From WVYX01 sp039592335 (lineage in GTDB: Bacteria; Gemmatimonadota; Gemmatimonadetes; Gemmatimonadales; GWC2-71-9): a DNA stretch of 64,000 nucleotides. The position numbers and the translations under genes are program-made. The DNA is taken from positions 19,386 through 83,385 of the forward strand of contig JBDHBX010000013.1 of assembly GCA_039592335.1 (NCBI GenBank), in the 5' to 3' direction. Below the pieces are notes generated by a model. It made no database searches, had not been told where the DNA came from, and was given only the letters and a program-made list of their open reading frames with translations. Below, in pieces: positions 27,978-36,825 of the stretch (the stretch's first letter is position 1; each line of letters starts with the position of its first letter).

Positions 27978-29165
27978 TTACGCCGCGCTCCGCACGGCGT
28001 CCCGCAGCTCGGCGCTCCGGTTCGGGTCCTCCCAGGTGAACAGCTTGACGCGGCGGCCGAGCACCTCGGCTTCCTCGGGGACGCGCCCAAAGTGGCCGTA
28101 GGCCGCCGTGGCGCGGTAGATCGGGTTCAACAGGTCGAGTGACTGGACGATGCCCTTGGGAGTGAGGTCGAACACGTCGCGCACCGCTTGCTCCAGCGCC
28201 TCGTCGGAGACGATTCCCGTCCCATACGTCTCGACCATCACGGAGACCGGATCGGCCACGCCGATGGCGTAGGCCAGCTGCACCTCGCAGCGCCGCGCCA
28301 GCTGCGCCGCGACGATGTTCTTGGCCACCCAGCGCGCGGCGTACGACGCCGAGCGATCGACCTTGGAGGGGTCCTTGCCGCTGAAGGCACCACCGCCGTG
28401 CCGCGCAGCGCCACCATACGTATCCACGATGATCTTGCGCCCCGTGAGCCCCGCATCGCCTTGCGGCCCGCCCACGACGAATCGGCCCGTCGGGTTGATG
28501 TAGATCTTGGCAGCGGAGGACTCCAACGGGTAGCGGTCGAGGACGGGGCTGATGACGCACTCCCTTACCGCCTCCTCCAGCTTGGCCTTCTCGACGTCGG
28601 GCGCATGCTGCGTAGACACAACCACCGCCCGCACGCCGGTCGGCTTGCCGTCGACGTATTCCACCGCCACCTGGCTCTTCCCGTCGGGACGCAGCCAGTC
28701 CAGTTGGCCCTGCCGGCGGACCACCGCCAACTGCAGCGTGAGCCCGTGCGCCAGCATGATCGGCAGGGGCATGAGCTCGGCGGTCTCGTCGCAGGCGTAG
28801 CCGAACATCAGGCCCTGGTCGCCCGCCCCGCCGGTGTCCACACCCATCGCGATGTCAGGCGATTGCGGATCGAGGGCCGCGAGCACCGCGCAGGTCTTGA
28901 AGTCGAAACCGAAGGAGCCGTCGACGTAGCCGATGGACTCCACCGCTTGGCGCACCACCTCCGGCACGTTCACCTTCACTGTGGTGGTGATCTCGCCCGC
29001 CACCACCACCATGCCCGTGGTAACGAGCGTTTCGCAGGCCACGCGCCCCTTGGGGTCGTCCGCCAGAATCGTGTCGAGAATCGCGTCCGAGATCTGGTCG
29101 GCCATCTTGTCAGGATGGCCCTCCGTCACCGACTCGGACGAGAAGATACCGCGATGCGTCGTCAT
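27978..29165 (-). CDS. metK: S-adenosylmethionine synthetase MetK
   Basis: MetK makes SAM from methionine and ATP. The 395-residue protein is standard in length and starts with FSSESVTEGHPDKMADQISDAILD. The ATP motif GAGDQGLMFGYA occurs near 112-123, and the P-loop-like GGGAFSGKDPSKVDRSASYAAR near 262-283. No SAM-type riboswitch fits in the short 29-nt gap upstream. It follows ptsI and precedes ahcY. Confidence 0.97.
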   Translation of the reverse strand: MTTHRGIFSSESVTEGHPDKMADQISDAILDTILADDPKGRVACETLVTTGMVVVAGEITTTVKVNVPEVVRQAVESIGYVDGSFGFDFKTCAVLAALDPQSPDIAMGVDTGGAGDQGLMFGYACDETAELMPLPIMLAHGLTLQLAVVRRQGQLDWLRPDGKSQVAVEYVDGKPTGVRAVVVSTQHAPDVEKAKLEEAVRECVISPVLDRYPLESSAAKIYINPTGRFVVGGPQGDAGLTGRKIIVDTYGGAARHGGGAFSGKDPSKVDRSASYAARWVAKNIVAAQLARRCEVQLAYAIGVADPVSVMVETYGTGIVSDEALEQAVRDVFDLTPKGIVQSLDLLNPIYRATAAYGHFGRVPEEAEVLGRRVKLFTWEDPNRSAELRDAVRSAA

Positions 29166-29194
29166 CAGGCTCTACCGCTGCGAGGAAAGTTCCG

Positions 29195-31003
29195 TCACGA
29201 ACGTTGGAAAGTAGCCGAGCCATTCACCCCGGGCAACCGGCTCGCCTGCAGCAGGTTGAGATCGACGTACTTGGCAAGCTTCGCCTCGAGAGCGGCGTTG
29301 ACTTCGGCGGTCGTGGCCGCCTGCAGGGCGCCTTCGGCGGCCGTCTCGGCCCCGCCCACCTCCACCTGGCGTACCAGCCAGCGGGCCAACGGCAGCGCGG
29401 GAGGAGAGAGGCTGAGGACGCGGTAGCCGAGCCCCAACAGCAGGAACGTGGAGATCGGATCCGACGCCATCTCGCCGCAGACGCTGGTCTCGATGCCCGC
29501 CGCGTTCCCGGCGTCCGCCACCAGCTTCAGAAGCTGGACGACGGCCGGGTGATGCGGCGTGAACCGCCCGGCCAGACGGGCGTTGCCGCGGTCGATCGCG
29601 AGCGTGTACTGGGTGAGGTCATTGGTGCCGATGCTCAGGAACTCGACCCGTTCGGCAATTTGGGGTGCCAGTATGGCGGCGGCCGGGGTCTCGATCATCG
29701 CACCCACCGGCAACGTGTCGGCGGCCTCCACGCCTTCCCGCTGGAGCGCCGCTATCTCCGCCCGCACCAACTCCAGCGCTTGATCGACTTCCTCCACCTG
29801 CGAGATCATCGGCAGCATGAGCTTCACGTCGCCGTGCACCCGTGCCCGGAGCAGCGCGCGGATCTGGGTGCGGAAGATCTCGGGATGGTCGAGGCAGACC
29901 CGAATGGCCCGCCAGCCGAGGAACGGGTTGGCCTCGGGCGGGGTCTGGAACGACGCCGGGAACTTGTCGCCGCCCACGTCGTAGCTGCGGATCACCACCG
30001 GATGCCCGGCGAACGTCTTCGCGACGCGACTGAAGAATTCGGCCTCCTCCAGCTCGCCTGGCAGCTCGGTGCGCCCGAGCACCATGAACTCCGTGCGCAG
30101 CAGCCCGACTCCCTCCGCCCCGAACTGCAGCGTGGTCTCCACTTCTTCCGGCAGGTCGACGTTCCCCCGCAACGCCACCGCCACGCCATCCTTGGTGACG
30201 GCCGGCTCCCCGACCGCCTGTTCCATCTCCGCACCGAGCGCACGGCGGTACCCCTCCCACTCCCGCGCTTCCGCGGTCTCCTCCGGGCTGGGATCCAGCA
30301 CCACGAGCCCGTGGGCCCCGTCGAGGATCACCTCCATCCCGTCCTCGATCCGCTCCATCCCCTCCACGAGTCCCATGACACAGGGAATCCCGAGGCTCCG
30401 GGCGAGAATGGCCGCGTGCGCCGTGCGGGTGCCCTCCACGCTAGCGAAGCCCGCCACCTGCTCGCGCTCGAGCTGCACCGTGAGCCCTGGCGTGAGCTCG
30501 CGGGTGAACACGATGGCCGGGCGACCGGTGGGATCGTGCAGCGTGGCCGTCACCGACCGTCCCACGAGATGGTTCAGCACCGGCACCTGAATGCCGGCGA
30601 TGTCGGCCACCCGCTGGCGCAGCTTGTAGCTGGACGACTGGGACCAGAGCGCGCGCATCTCGAGGGTCTTGAACTCGAACGCCCGCTCGGCACTCAGCTG
30701 GTTCTGCTGGATGAGGGTCTCGACTTCTCCGAGGAAGTCCTGATCTTCGAGCATCATGATTTGTGCGTCGAAGATCTTGGCCTCCTCGGGGCCGGCACGC
30801 TGTAGCGTCCGGTCCCGGAGGTCTTCCATGAGCTCCTGCACCGCGGCGACGGCGGCGTGCAGCCGCCCGATCTCCCGCGCGACCTCGTCGGGCGTCACCA
30901 CGCGGCGCGTCACCGTGGGGATCTCCCACAACACGAGCCGCGCCGGTCCGATGGCGATTCCCGGCGAGACGCCGACGCCGCGCAACCAGCGGTGGTTGGT
31001 CAT
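29195..31003 (-). CDS. ptsI: PTS enzyme I (phosphoenolpyruvate-protein phosphotransferase)
   Basis: Enzyme I takes phosphate from phosphoenolpyruvate and passes it to HPr. At 602 residues it has full length: the HPr-binding helical domain, the phospho-His site GTRTAHAAILARSLGIP with His near 196, and the PEP-binding barrel with LRTEFMVLGR and VCGEMASDP near the end, including the catalytic cysteine. The usual TSH at the active site reads TAH, which keeps the histidine. The start overlaps the HPr stop by 4 nt. It is the entry point of the PTS relay encoded immediately upstream. Confidence 0.95.
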   Translation of the reverse strand: MTNHRWLRGVGVSPGIAIGPARLVLWEIPTVTRRVVTPDEVAREIGRLHAAVAAVQELMEDLRDRTLQRAGPEEAKIFDAQIMMLEDQDFLGEVETLIQQNQLSAERAFEFKTLEMRALWSQSSSYKLRQRVADIAGIQVPVLNHLVGRSVTATLHDPTGRPAIVFTRELTPGLTVQLEREQVAGFASVEGTRTAHAAILARSLGIPCVMGLVEGMERIEDGMEVILDGAHGLVVLDPSPEETAEAREWEGYRRALGAEMEQAVGEPAVTKDGVAVALRGNVDLPEEVETTLQFGAEGVGLLRTEFMVLGRTELPGELEEAEFFSRVAKTFAGHPVVIRSYDVGGDKFPASFQTPPEANPFLGWRAIRVCLDHPEIFRTQIRALLRARVHGDVKLMLPMISQVEEVDQALELVRAEIAALQREGVEAADTLPVGAMIETPAAAILAPQIAERVEFLSIGTNDLTQYTLAIDRGNARLAGRFTPHHPAVVQLLKLVADAGNAAGIETSVCGEMASDPISTFLLLGLGYRVLSLSPPALPLARWLVRQVEVGGAETAAEGALQAATTAEVNAALEAKLAKYVDLNLLQASRLPGVNGSATFQRS

Positions 31004-31299
31004 GCTTCGAGTTCTTCCTCGGTCAAGTAGTCCTCCGTCATGTCACGGCCGAGACACTCCACCAGCGCCTCGACCGCCCATTCGGCATCCTCCCCCTCGG
31101 CCCGCACGGTGACCTGGCTGCCGAACTCCGCGGCGAGCGTCATGACCCCCATGATGCTCTTCCCGTTGACCCACATCCCGTCCTTGCCCACCGAGATCTC
31201 CGCCTGGAACTTGCCCGCCAGCTTCACGAACTCGGCAGCCGGACGGGCGTGTAAGCCCAGCCGGTTCTGGATGGTGGTGGTCTTCTCGACCACTACCAC
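31000..31299 (-). CDS. ptsH: PTS phosphocarrier protein HPr
   Basis: HPr carries phosphate from enzyme I to EIIA. The active-site motif GLHARPAAEF has its histidine near residue 18. The regulatory serine motif NGKSIMGVMTLA, with Ser near 48, is intact, so HPr kinase encoded 2 kb upstream in the same run can phosphorylate it. Three in-frame GTGs (31305, 31299, 31293) could serve as start; 31299 gives 99 residues and a 7-nt overlap with the EIID gene. The C-terminal acidic tail (TEDYLTEEELEA) is a little longer than in E. coli HPr. Confidence 0.93.
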   Translation of the reverse strand: MVVVEKTTTIQNRLGLHARPAAEFVKLAGKFQAEISVGKDGMWVNGKSIMGVMTLAAEFGSQVTVRAEGEDAEWAVEALVECLGRDMTEDYLTEEELEA

Positions 31300-32030
31300 A
31301 GCCACCCCACGACCAGCGCGAGCGCAGCGGCCACGAGTCCAAAGCGGAGCGTCCCGAACGTCGGCACGATCCAGCGCGAGAACACGATCGCCAGCGCGGC
31401 GACCAGCCCGATGCTCAGGCGCGTGCGCACCAGGAAATCCTCGGCCAGCCAGTCCGCGACCACGGGCAGCGCGAAGCCCACCGCCACGGCAGCCAGCGGT
31501 CCCACGACTCGGAGCCCACGCTGGATGCTGCCCGCCGTGAGCTCCTGCGCAATCGCCGGGCCGCTGCGCCATCCGGCGCGCAGCGCCCACCAGCGGATGG
31601 CAAGGTGGACCACGTTGTAAGCCACCAGGAAGCTCACGACACCGGCGAGCGGTGACACCGTGGCCATGACCACGAGCCCCACCCCGACGGCCGCCGGAAG
31701 CACGCCCGCCCACATGAGTCTGTCGCCCACCGAGCCGAGCGGGCCGATGAGGGCATGCCGCAGACGTCGCACCTGGTCCCCGGGGAGCCCCTGGTGCTCG
31801 GCTCGCGCCACCGCGCCCACCGCCATGCCCCCCATGTACGGATGGGTGTTGAAGAACTGTGTGGCGCGGTGCATCGCCTCCCGGTAACGCGCTCCTTCTC
31901 GTCCTCCGGGGAGATCCCGCAGCAGCGGTTCGGATGCGTGCGCCATCCCGACCCCGACCATGCGGTCGTAATTCCACGACGCTTGGAGCAGCAGCGTGCG
32001 CATCAATGCGCTGGCGAACCTGGCGTTCAT
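31293..32030 (-). CDS. PTS mannose-family permease subunit EIID
   Basis: This 245-residue protein matches the EIID subunit of mannose-type PTS permeases: LLLQASWNYDRMVGVGMAHASEPLL near the N-terminus, FFNTHPYMGGMAVGA, and LGSVGDRLMWAGVLPAAVG near 95-113. The C-terminal half contains several membrane helices. With EIIC it forms the sugar-translocating unit. It overlaps both neighbours, EIIC by 4 nt and HPr by 7 nt. Confidence 0.93.
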   Translation of the reverse strand: MNARFASALMRTLLLQASWNYDRMVGVGMAHASEPLLRDLPGGREGARYREAMHRATQFFNTHPYMGGMAVGAVARAEHQGLPGDQVRRLRHALIGPLGSVGDRLMWAGVLPAAVGVGLVVMATVSPLAGVVSFLVAYNVVHLAIRWWALRAGWRSGPAIAQELTAGSIQRGLRVVGPLAAVAVGFALPVVADWLAEDFLVRTRLSIGLVAALAIVFSRWIVPTFGTLRFGLVAAALALVVGWLW

Positions 32031-32695
32031 GTCACGAACACCCAGGCAACACCGGCCAGCACCCCCGCCGCGAACCAGCGCAGGTGCACACCCCGGCCAC
32101 TGAGACGCATCCCACCGGTGGCCCCTGCCCCGAGCGCTGCGCCAATGAGCACCAGCGTGACCAACACGGCGCCTCGTACCGTCACCGGCGGCCAGCGATA
32201 CACCAGCGCCGCGATGCCGAGCCCGAGGGCCGTGACTACCGCCGAGCGCAGGGCGTCGCGCATCAAACCCCGCAGCTGCGTGCCCCGCACGACCGCCGCG
32301 TTGCCTGCGTCGAGCGCGTCACGTCGGTAGCGCACGTCGGCCGTGTTGAGACCTCGCACGGCCCGGATTCCCACCTCTCCCAGATACGCCACGCCAAGGC
32401 CGACGCACACGCCCACTCCCGTGCCGAGCGCGCCCGGTGCGCCCGCCGCGGTCGCGGCGGCCGCGACCGCTCCCAGCCCATAATCGGGGTAGCGCACGGC
32501 GCCCACCGGAAGCACGTCCAAGGCAAACAGCTCCAGCACCGCACCGACGGTGGCGCCGCCGATGGGATCGCCGGCGATCGCGCCTGCCACCGTCCCCGCC
32601 ACCAGCGGCCGGGCGATCATCACCTGGCCGACGCTCACGAGATCGAGCCCTACCACCGTTCCCCAGAGGAACAGCCACGCCAAGGTCTCGATCAT
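32027..32695 (-). CDS. PTS mannose/sorbose-family permease subunit EIIC
   Basis: This 222-residue protein is the EIIC membrane subunit of the mannose/sorbose family. It shows LVSVGQVMIARPLVAGTVAGAIAGDPIGGATVGAVLELF in the first third, which is the substrate-binding region in this family, and about seven membrane helices in all. The ATG at 32695 overlaps the EIIB stop by 4 nt. It is shorter than ManY (266 residues). The transported sugar cannot be told from the sequence. Confidence 0.9.
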   Translation of the reverse strand: MIETLAWLFLWGTVVGLDLVSVGQVMIARPLVAGTVAGAIAGDPIGGATVGAVLELFALDVLPVGAVRYPDYGLGAVAAAATAAGAPGALGTGVGVCVGLGVAYLGEVGIRAVRGLNTADVRYRRDALDAGNAAVVRGTQLRGLMRDALRSAVVTALGLGIAALVYRWPPVTVRGAVLVTLVLIGAALGAGATGGMRLSGRGVHLRWFAAGVLAGVAWVFVT

Positions 32696-33165
32696 GTAAA
32701 GTCCCCCAGCGGCACTGCCCTGGCCGTGGGAACGTCTTGCGCCGTGACCTCGACGCCCGCCTCGGACAGCGCGCGCAGTTGCTGCACCTCCTCGTCGGAC
32801 AGATACACGTACGACAGTCGCTGCGACCGCGTGGTACCGTCGTGCACCCCACCCACGTTCACCTTCCGGATGTGCTCCGTGCGGCTGCAGAGCAGCACGA
32901 TCGTATCCACGTCGCCCACCAGCAGGATCGTGCGTTGCCGCTCGCCGTTCCACTGCTCCACCAGCTCGACCGCCTCGTCCACCGAGGCAAAGTCAAGCGC
33001 CAGCCCGGGAGGCACGCTCAGCCGGTACAGCTCACGCTCCCACTCGTTGGCTCTCACCTCGTCGTCCACCAGCACGATGCGCTGCACGCCGAGCGCCTGC
33101 ACCCACCCCACGACTACCTGTCCATGAATCAGGCGGTCGTCCACGCGCACCAACACGATGCTCAT
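32692..33165 (-). CDS. PTS mannose/sorbose-family EIIB component
   Basis: This 157-residue cytoplasmic protein accepts phosphate from EIIA on the histidine in VRVDDRLIHGQVVVGW (His near residue 14) and donates it to sugar entering through EIIC-EIID. The rest follows the EIIB Sorbose fold, including RILLVGDVD-like sequence (TILLVGDVDTIVLL) and KVNVGGVHDGTTRSQRLSYVYLSDEE. The ATG overlaps the EIIA stop by 4 nt. Confidence 0.93.
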   Translation of the reverse strand: MSIVLVRVDDRLIHGQVVVGWVQALGVQRIVLVDDEVRANEWERELYRLSVPPGLALDFASVDEAVELVEQWNGERQRTILLVGDVDTIVLLCSRTEHIRKVNVGGVHDGTTRSQRLSYVYLSDEEVQQLRALSEAGVEVTAQDVPTARAVPLGDFT

Positions 33166-33542
33166 GAGGTGACGGAGCGAATCCCGCGACTCCCCGCAGC
33201 CGCCGCGCGCTCCGCCGCCGCCGCGGGCGAGAGATCGCGGTGATACACGAAGTCGAGGAGCATGGGGAGGTTCACGCCGGCCACCACCGCCACGTCGCCC
33301 CGCTCGTGCAGCTCCTTCAGCACTGCGAGGAAACAGCTCCCGGCCGGCATGTCCACGAACACGACCGCCGCATCGTCGCCGACGGCGGTGGCCACGTTGG
33401 CACACAGCGTATCACGGCTGGTGCCCAGGTTGCTCAGCGCGACCAGACCATCCTGCTCACCTGTGATGCCCCGCACCGCATCGACGAGCGCCTGTGCAAC
33501 GCCGGCGTGCGACACCACGACGCCCTTGAGCCCCTCACTCAT
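33162..33542 (-). CDS. PTS mannose-family EIIA component
   Basis: This 126-residue protein is a free EIIA of the mannose/fructose family. It begins GVVVSHAGVAQALVDAV, with the phospho-accepting histidine near residue 12, and has VVFVDMPAGSCFLAVL and VAGVNLPMLLDFVYHR in the expected order. In many bacteria EIIA and EIIB are fused; here they are separate. It overlaps hprK by 8 nt. Confidence 0.92.
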   Translation of the reverse strand: MSEGLKGVVVSHAGVAQALVDAVRGITGEQDGLVALSNLGTSRDTLCANVATAVGDDAAVVFVDMPAGSCFLAVLKELHERGDVAVVAGVNLPMLLDFVYHRDLSPAAAAERAAAAGSRGIRSVTS

Positions 33543-34503
33543 AATCTTCGGACAGATACTCCCGCAGCTCGGCCTGCTTGGCCATGTGCTGGATGAGTCG
33601 GTCGTTGAACTGCTTGGCGGAGTCGACGCCGCTGTACCGCAGCAGGTGGTTCATGGCCACGACCTCACAGATCACCGTGAGGTTCTTACCCGGGTTCAGG
33701 GGGATGACCACGAGTGGGAGCTCGACGTCGAGCAGATTGGTGGTCTGCCCGGCGAGGCCGGTGCGCTCGAAGTCCCGCTCGGATTCCCAGTCCACGAGCT
33801 CAACCACGACCTCGATGCGCTTCTGCTGCCGCACCGAGCGCACGCCAAAGAGCGACATGATATCGACGAGACCCACCCCCCGAATCTCCATGTAGCGGTG
33901 CGCCAACTCATCGGATTTCCCGATCAGCACGTCGCCCCCCCGATGCGTGAGGTGCACGACGTCGTCCGCAACGAGCCGATGCCCACGCTCCACCAAGTCG
34001 AGCACGCACTCGCTCTTGCCGATCCCGCTGCGCCCAATGAAGAGGAGACCGACGCCGTACACATCGGCCAGCGAGGCGTGCAGGGTCGTGCTCGGCGCGA
34101 ATACCTCGGTGAGGTAGGGGGAGATCCGCCGATAGAACTCGGCGGTCTTCAGGTCGGTGCGGATGACGGGAATGCCGCGCTCCTTGCCCAGCCGGGTCAG
34201 CTCGCGCGGCACCGCCTGCCCCTTGGTGACGAACACGCAAGGGAGGTCGTACCCCATGAAGATCTCGACCGATTTACGGCGCTCCTCCGGCGAGAGCGAG
34301 CGGAGGTACGCGACCTCCGTCTGCCCCACCGCATAGATCCGCTCGGGCGCGAACCGGGCCGTGAAACCGGCGAACACCAAGCCGGGGCTGGAGACTTCCG
34401 GTACCGTGATCTCCCGGTCGAGCCCCTCTTCGCCGGTGAGGACTTCCAGGCGCAGCGAATCGCCCTTGCGCTCGAGTATGTCCCGTACGGTTAGCTGCGG
34501 CAT
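33535..34503 (-). CDS. hprK: HPr kinase/phosphorylase
   Basis: HprK phosphorylates HPr on its regulatory serine using ATP and removes that phosphate by phosphorolysis. The 322-residue protein has the N-terminal HprK domain, Walker A GRSGIGKSE near 157-165, the catalytic region ERGHRLVADDVVHL, and the HprK signature MEIRGVGLVDIMSLFGV near 202-218. The serine it acts on is present in the HPr encoded in the same run, so the regulatory loop is complete locally. It sits 3 nt after hpf, echoing the hpf-ptsN-hprK linkage of proteobacterial rpoN loci. Confidence 0.95.
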   Translation of the reverse strand: MPQLTVRDILERKGDSLRLEVLTGEEGLDREITVPEVSSPGLVFAGFTARFAPERIYAVGQTEVAYLRSLSPEERRKSVEIFMGYDLPCVFVTKGQAVPRELTRLGKERGIPVIRTDLKTAEFYRRISPYLTEVFAPSTTLHASLADVYGVGLLFIGRSGIGKSECVLDLVERGHRLVADDVVHLTHRGGDVLIGKSDELAHRYMEIRGVGLVDIMSLFGVRSVRQQKRIEVVVELVDWESERDFERTGLAGQTTNLLDVELPLVVIPLNPGKNLTVICEVVAMNHLLRYSGVDSAKQFNDRLIQHMAKQAELREYLSEDYE

Positions 34504-34506
34504 GCC

Positions 34507-34809
34507 TTAGATCGGTGATGGGCGACGCACGGGGCGCCGCGGTTCCTTGTCGAGTTGGTTGCGCACCTTCGCCACCGCGCTATCCAGTGCCGTGCGGAAA
34601 TCGGCGGCCTCGGCTCTGGCGACCTTCACCTGGCCGCGCGGCAGGTAGAGATGCAGCTCGACCACCTTCTGGCCGTGATCGGCGTCGAACACGACCTCGG
34701 CCCGCCGAGGCCGATGCGCCGCCTTGGCGACCTTCGCCACCATGGTCTCGGCGCGCTCCTTCAGCTCTTCGGGAATCTCGCAGTGCCGTGCGGTCACGGT
34801 CGTGCGCAT
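34507..34809 (-). CDS. hpf: Ribosome hibernation promoting factor (HPF/RaiA family, short form)
   Basis: This 100-residue protein matches the beta-alpha-beta-beta-beta-alpha HPF fold: VTARHCEIPEELKERAETMVAKVAK, AEVVFDADHGQKVVELHLYLPRG, and ADFRTALDSAVAKVRNQLDK. It ends in a basic tail (KEPRRPVRRPSPI) and lacks the long-form C-terminal dimerisation domain. It parks ribosomes when growth stops. The ATG at 34809 has AGGAG upstream, whereas the GTG at 34821 lies within that ribosome-binding site. Confidence 0.9.
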   Translation of the reverse strand: MRTTVTARHCEIPEELKERAETMVAKVAKAAHRPRRAEVVFDADHGQKVVELHLYLPRGQVKVARAEAADFRTALDSAVAKVRNQLDKEPRRPVRRPSPI

Positions 34810-34817
34810 GGGGATCG

Positions 34818-35948
34818 TCACTCCTTACGCCCACCACGGGCGTGGTGCACGGTTTCGAGAAGATGTGCCTCCGTCAGCTCCGCAGCGCGGTCCCATGAGA
34901 GCCCGGTGGCAAAGCGCCGCGCCGCCCGCCCCAACGTGTCGACCTGTTCGACGTTCTCGCTCAGGCGCAGCAACGCGGCTGCCAGTGCCTCAGGATCGTC
35001 ATGTGGTACCAATATTCCAGTTTCGCCGTCACGCACGGACTCGCGCAAGCCGGGACTGTTGGAGGCGACGGCTGGGGTCCCACAGGCGGCAGCCTCCACG
35101 TTGGAGATGCCCCAGCCCTCCTTCACCGACGGGAAGACCACCCCCCAGACCTGCCGCAGAAGCTCCCGCTTCCGCTCTTCGCTGACGAAGCCCAGGAACG
35201 TCACCCCGTCCGCGAGACCGAGGCGGGCACGGACGCCCTCCAGCCGCTCGCGATCGTCCCCTCCTCCGGCGATCTCCAACCGCAGATCCGGCCGGCGCTC
35301 CCGCGCCAGGGCCGCCGCTCGGACGGCGGTCTCTACTCCTTTATAACGCTTCAGCCGGCCGACGTACAGAAAGGTGGGGGCGACCGTGCGCCCGACGGCG
35401 GGGTCGGGGGTGTACCACTCCGCGTCCACGCCAGGGTAGATCACCCGAACGGCCGCACGGTCCACGCCGCGGGCGACCAAGTCGTCCCGCGTGCTGTCGC
35501 TGATGGCGTGGAATGCCGCGCGTCGGTACACCCGCGGGATGAGCTTCTCCGCGAGCCACACGACCGTGGCTACCGGCAGCGATGCCTCACGAAATGCCGT
35601 GGTGCCGAACAGGTGGGGCACGATGGCGTAGAACGGGAGCCGCGTCAGGGTCGGCAGGTACAGGGGGAGTTTGTTGATATCCTCCACAACGACATCGTAC
35701 TCCGCCTGCCGCAGCATCCCGCGCACGGCACCACGCCCCTTGAGCGCGAAGGTGTGCCGCCCCCCGAAGCGGTGGATGTGGAGGCCGTCGATGACGGTCG
35801 CGGGTGCCGCGCCCTCCCAACCGGAGGCGACGAGCGTCACCTCGTGCCCCCGTTCGACGAGGCGGCGGAAGATCTCGAAGAAGTGGATTTCCGCCCCACC
35901 GGCCTGTGGGTTCTCCAGATCGAGCCAATTGGCCGCGAGGATCTTCAC
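34818..35948 (-). CDS. Family 4 glycosyltransferase
   Basis: This 376-residue GT-B enzyme starts MKILAANWLDLENPQAGGAEIHFFE, typical of GT4 enzymes with a nucleotide-sugar donor. The C-terminal donor-binding region has FLYVGRLKRYKGVETAVRAA near 195-214 and the E-x7-E motif EGWGISNVEAAACGTP near 290-305. Donor and acceptor cannot be told. No other cell-surface polysaccharide genes are nearby; it overlaps nusB by 4 nt and precedes hpf by 8 nt. Confidence 0.88.
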   Translation of the reverse strand: MKILAANWLDLENPQAGGAEIHFFEIFRRLVERGHEVTLVASGWEGAAPATVIDGLHIHRFGGRHTFALKGRGAVRGMLRQAEYDVVVEDINKLPLYLPTLTRLPFYAIVPHLFGTTAFREASLPVATVVWLAEKLIPRVYRRAAFHAISDSTRDDLVARGVDRAAVRVIYPGVDAEWYTPDPAVGRTVAPTFLYVGRLKRYKGVETAVRAAALARERRPDLRLEIAGGGDDRERLEGVRARLGLADGVTFLGFVSEERKRELLRQVWGVVFPSVKEGWGISNVEAAACGTPAVASNSPGLRESVRDGETGILVPHDDPEALAAALLRLSENVEQVDTLGRAARRFATGLSWDRAAELTEAHLLETVHHARGGRKE

Positions 35949-36361
35949 AGCCTCCCCGCTTCCCGCGCCACGGCGTCGAGCACGCCGTTAATGAACGCCG
36001 GGGCCTTAGCGCCGGCAAACCAGTGGGCGAGGCGCACGGCCTCGGAGATCACGACCCGCGGGGGGACGTCTTCGTGCGACAGCTCGTGGAGCGCGAGACG
36101 CAGGATATTCTGTTCGATAGTGCCGATCCGGTCGATGCGCCAGTTCTCCACGGTGGGTGCGATCTGGGCGTCGAGTCGCTCGACGTCTTGCGCGATCGCG
36201 GTGGCGAGGGGCTCGGCGTCCTCGAATCCGGCGCGCCAAGCGGGCGCTCCCCGCAGGAGACCCTCGACGACGTCCCGGACCGGCGGGCGGCCGTGGAGCT
36301 CCCAGACGTAGAGCAGCTGGAGCGTCCGGGCGCGCCGCCTGGTCTCAGCCCTCAGCACCAT
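35945..36361 (-). CDS. nusB: Transcription antitermination factor NusB
   Basis: NusB joins NusE on boxA RNA to prevent early termination of rRNA transcripts. The ATG at 36361 gives 138 residues, the normal size; the ORF extends upstream only by running over ribH. It is all helical with RRRARTLQLLYVWELHG, TIEQNILRLALHELSHEDVPPRVVISEAVRLA and FINGVLDAVARE, which are strongly conserved. It overlaps the end of ribH by 17 nt, the classical ribH-nusB order. Confidence 0.94.
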   Translation of the reverse strand: MVLRAETRRRARTLQLLYVWELHGRPPVRDVVEGLLRGAPAWRAGFEDAEPLATAIAQDVERLDAQIAPTVENWRIDRIGTIEQNILRLALHELSHEDVPPRVVISEAVRLAHWFAGAKAPAFINGVLDAVAREAGRL

Positions 36362-36824
36362 CCTCGAGCGCTTGAAGCGCGTGGCTCGTCTCGATCGCCG
36401 CCTGGGCCGCTTCCTCTCCCTTGTTCCCCGCCTCACCGCCAGCACGCGCCAGGGCCTGGGCCAGCGTGTCGCAAGTCAGGAGCCCGAAGCCGACGGGGAG
36501 ACCGAAGCGGCCCGCCGCGTCGGTGAGACCACGAGTCGCCGCCTGGGACACGTACTCGAAGTGGGGGGTCTCGCCGCGGATCACCGCACCGAGGGCCACC
36601 GCCAGCTCGTAGCGGCCCGTCCCCAGCCCGCTGCGTACCACGACCGGTAGCTCGAACGCGCCGGGGACCCAGACCACGTCCACCGCCTCCTCGGCAAACC
36701 CCGCCCGGGACAGGGCCGCCCTCGCACCGTCGAGCAGTTTGCGGGTCACTCCCTCGTTGAAGCGGCTGACCACGACGAGCGCCCGCCCCGTGGTGCGCGC
36801 GCCCCCATCGGTCGAGGAAGTCAT
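36345..36824 (-). CDS. ribH: 6,7-dimethyl-8-ribityllumazine synthase RibH
   Basis: RibH condenses 5-amino-6-ribitylamino-uracil with dihydroxybutanone phosphate. The 159-residue protein has VVVSRFNEGVTRKLLDGA, WVPGAFELPVV near 58-68, AVIRGETPHFEYV with the catalytic histidine, and GFGLLTCDT. The ATG at 36824 lies one base after the ribBA stop. The tail is somewhat longer than usual, with an Ala-rich helix overlapping nusB. Confidence 0.95.
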   Translation of the reverse strand: MTSSTDGGARTTGRALVVVSRFNEGVTRKLLDGARAALSRAGFAEEAVDVVWVPGAFELPVVVRSGLGTGRYELAVALGAVIRGETPHFEYVSQAATRGLTDAAGRFGLPVGFGLLTCDTLAQALARAGGEAGNKGEEAAQAAIETSHALQALEDGAEG

Positions 36825-36825
36825 C

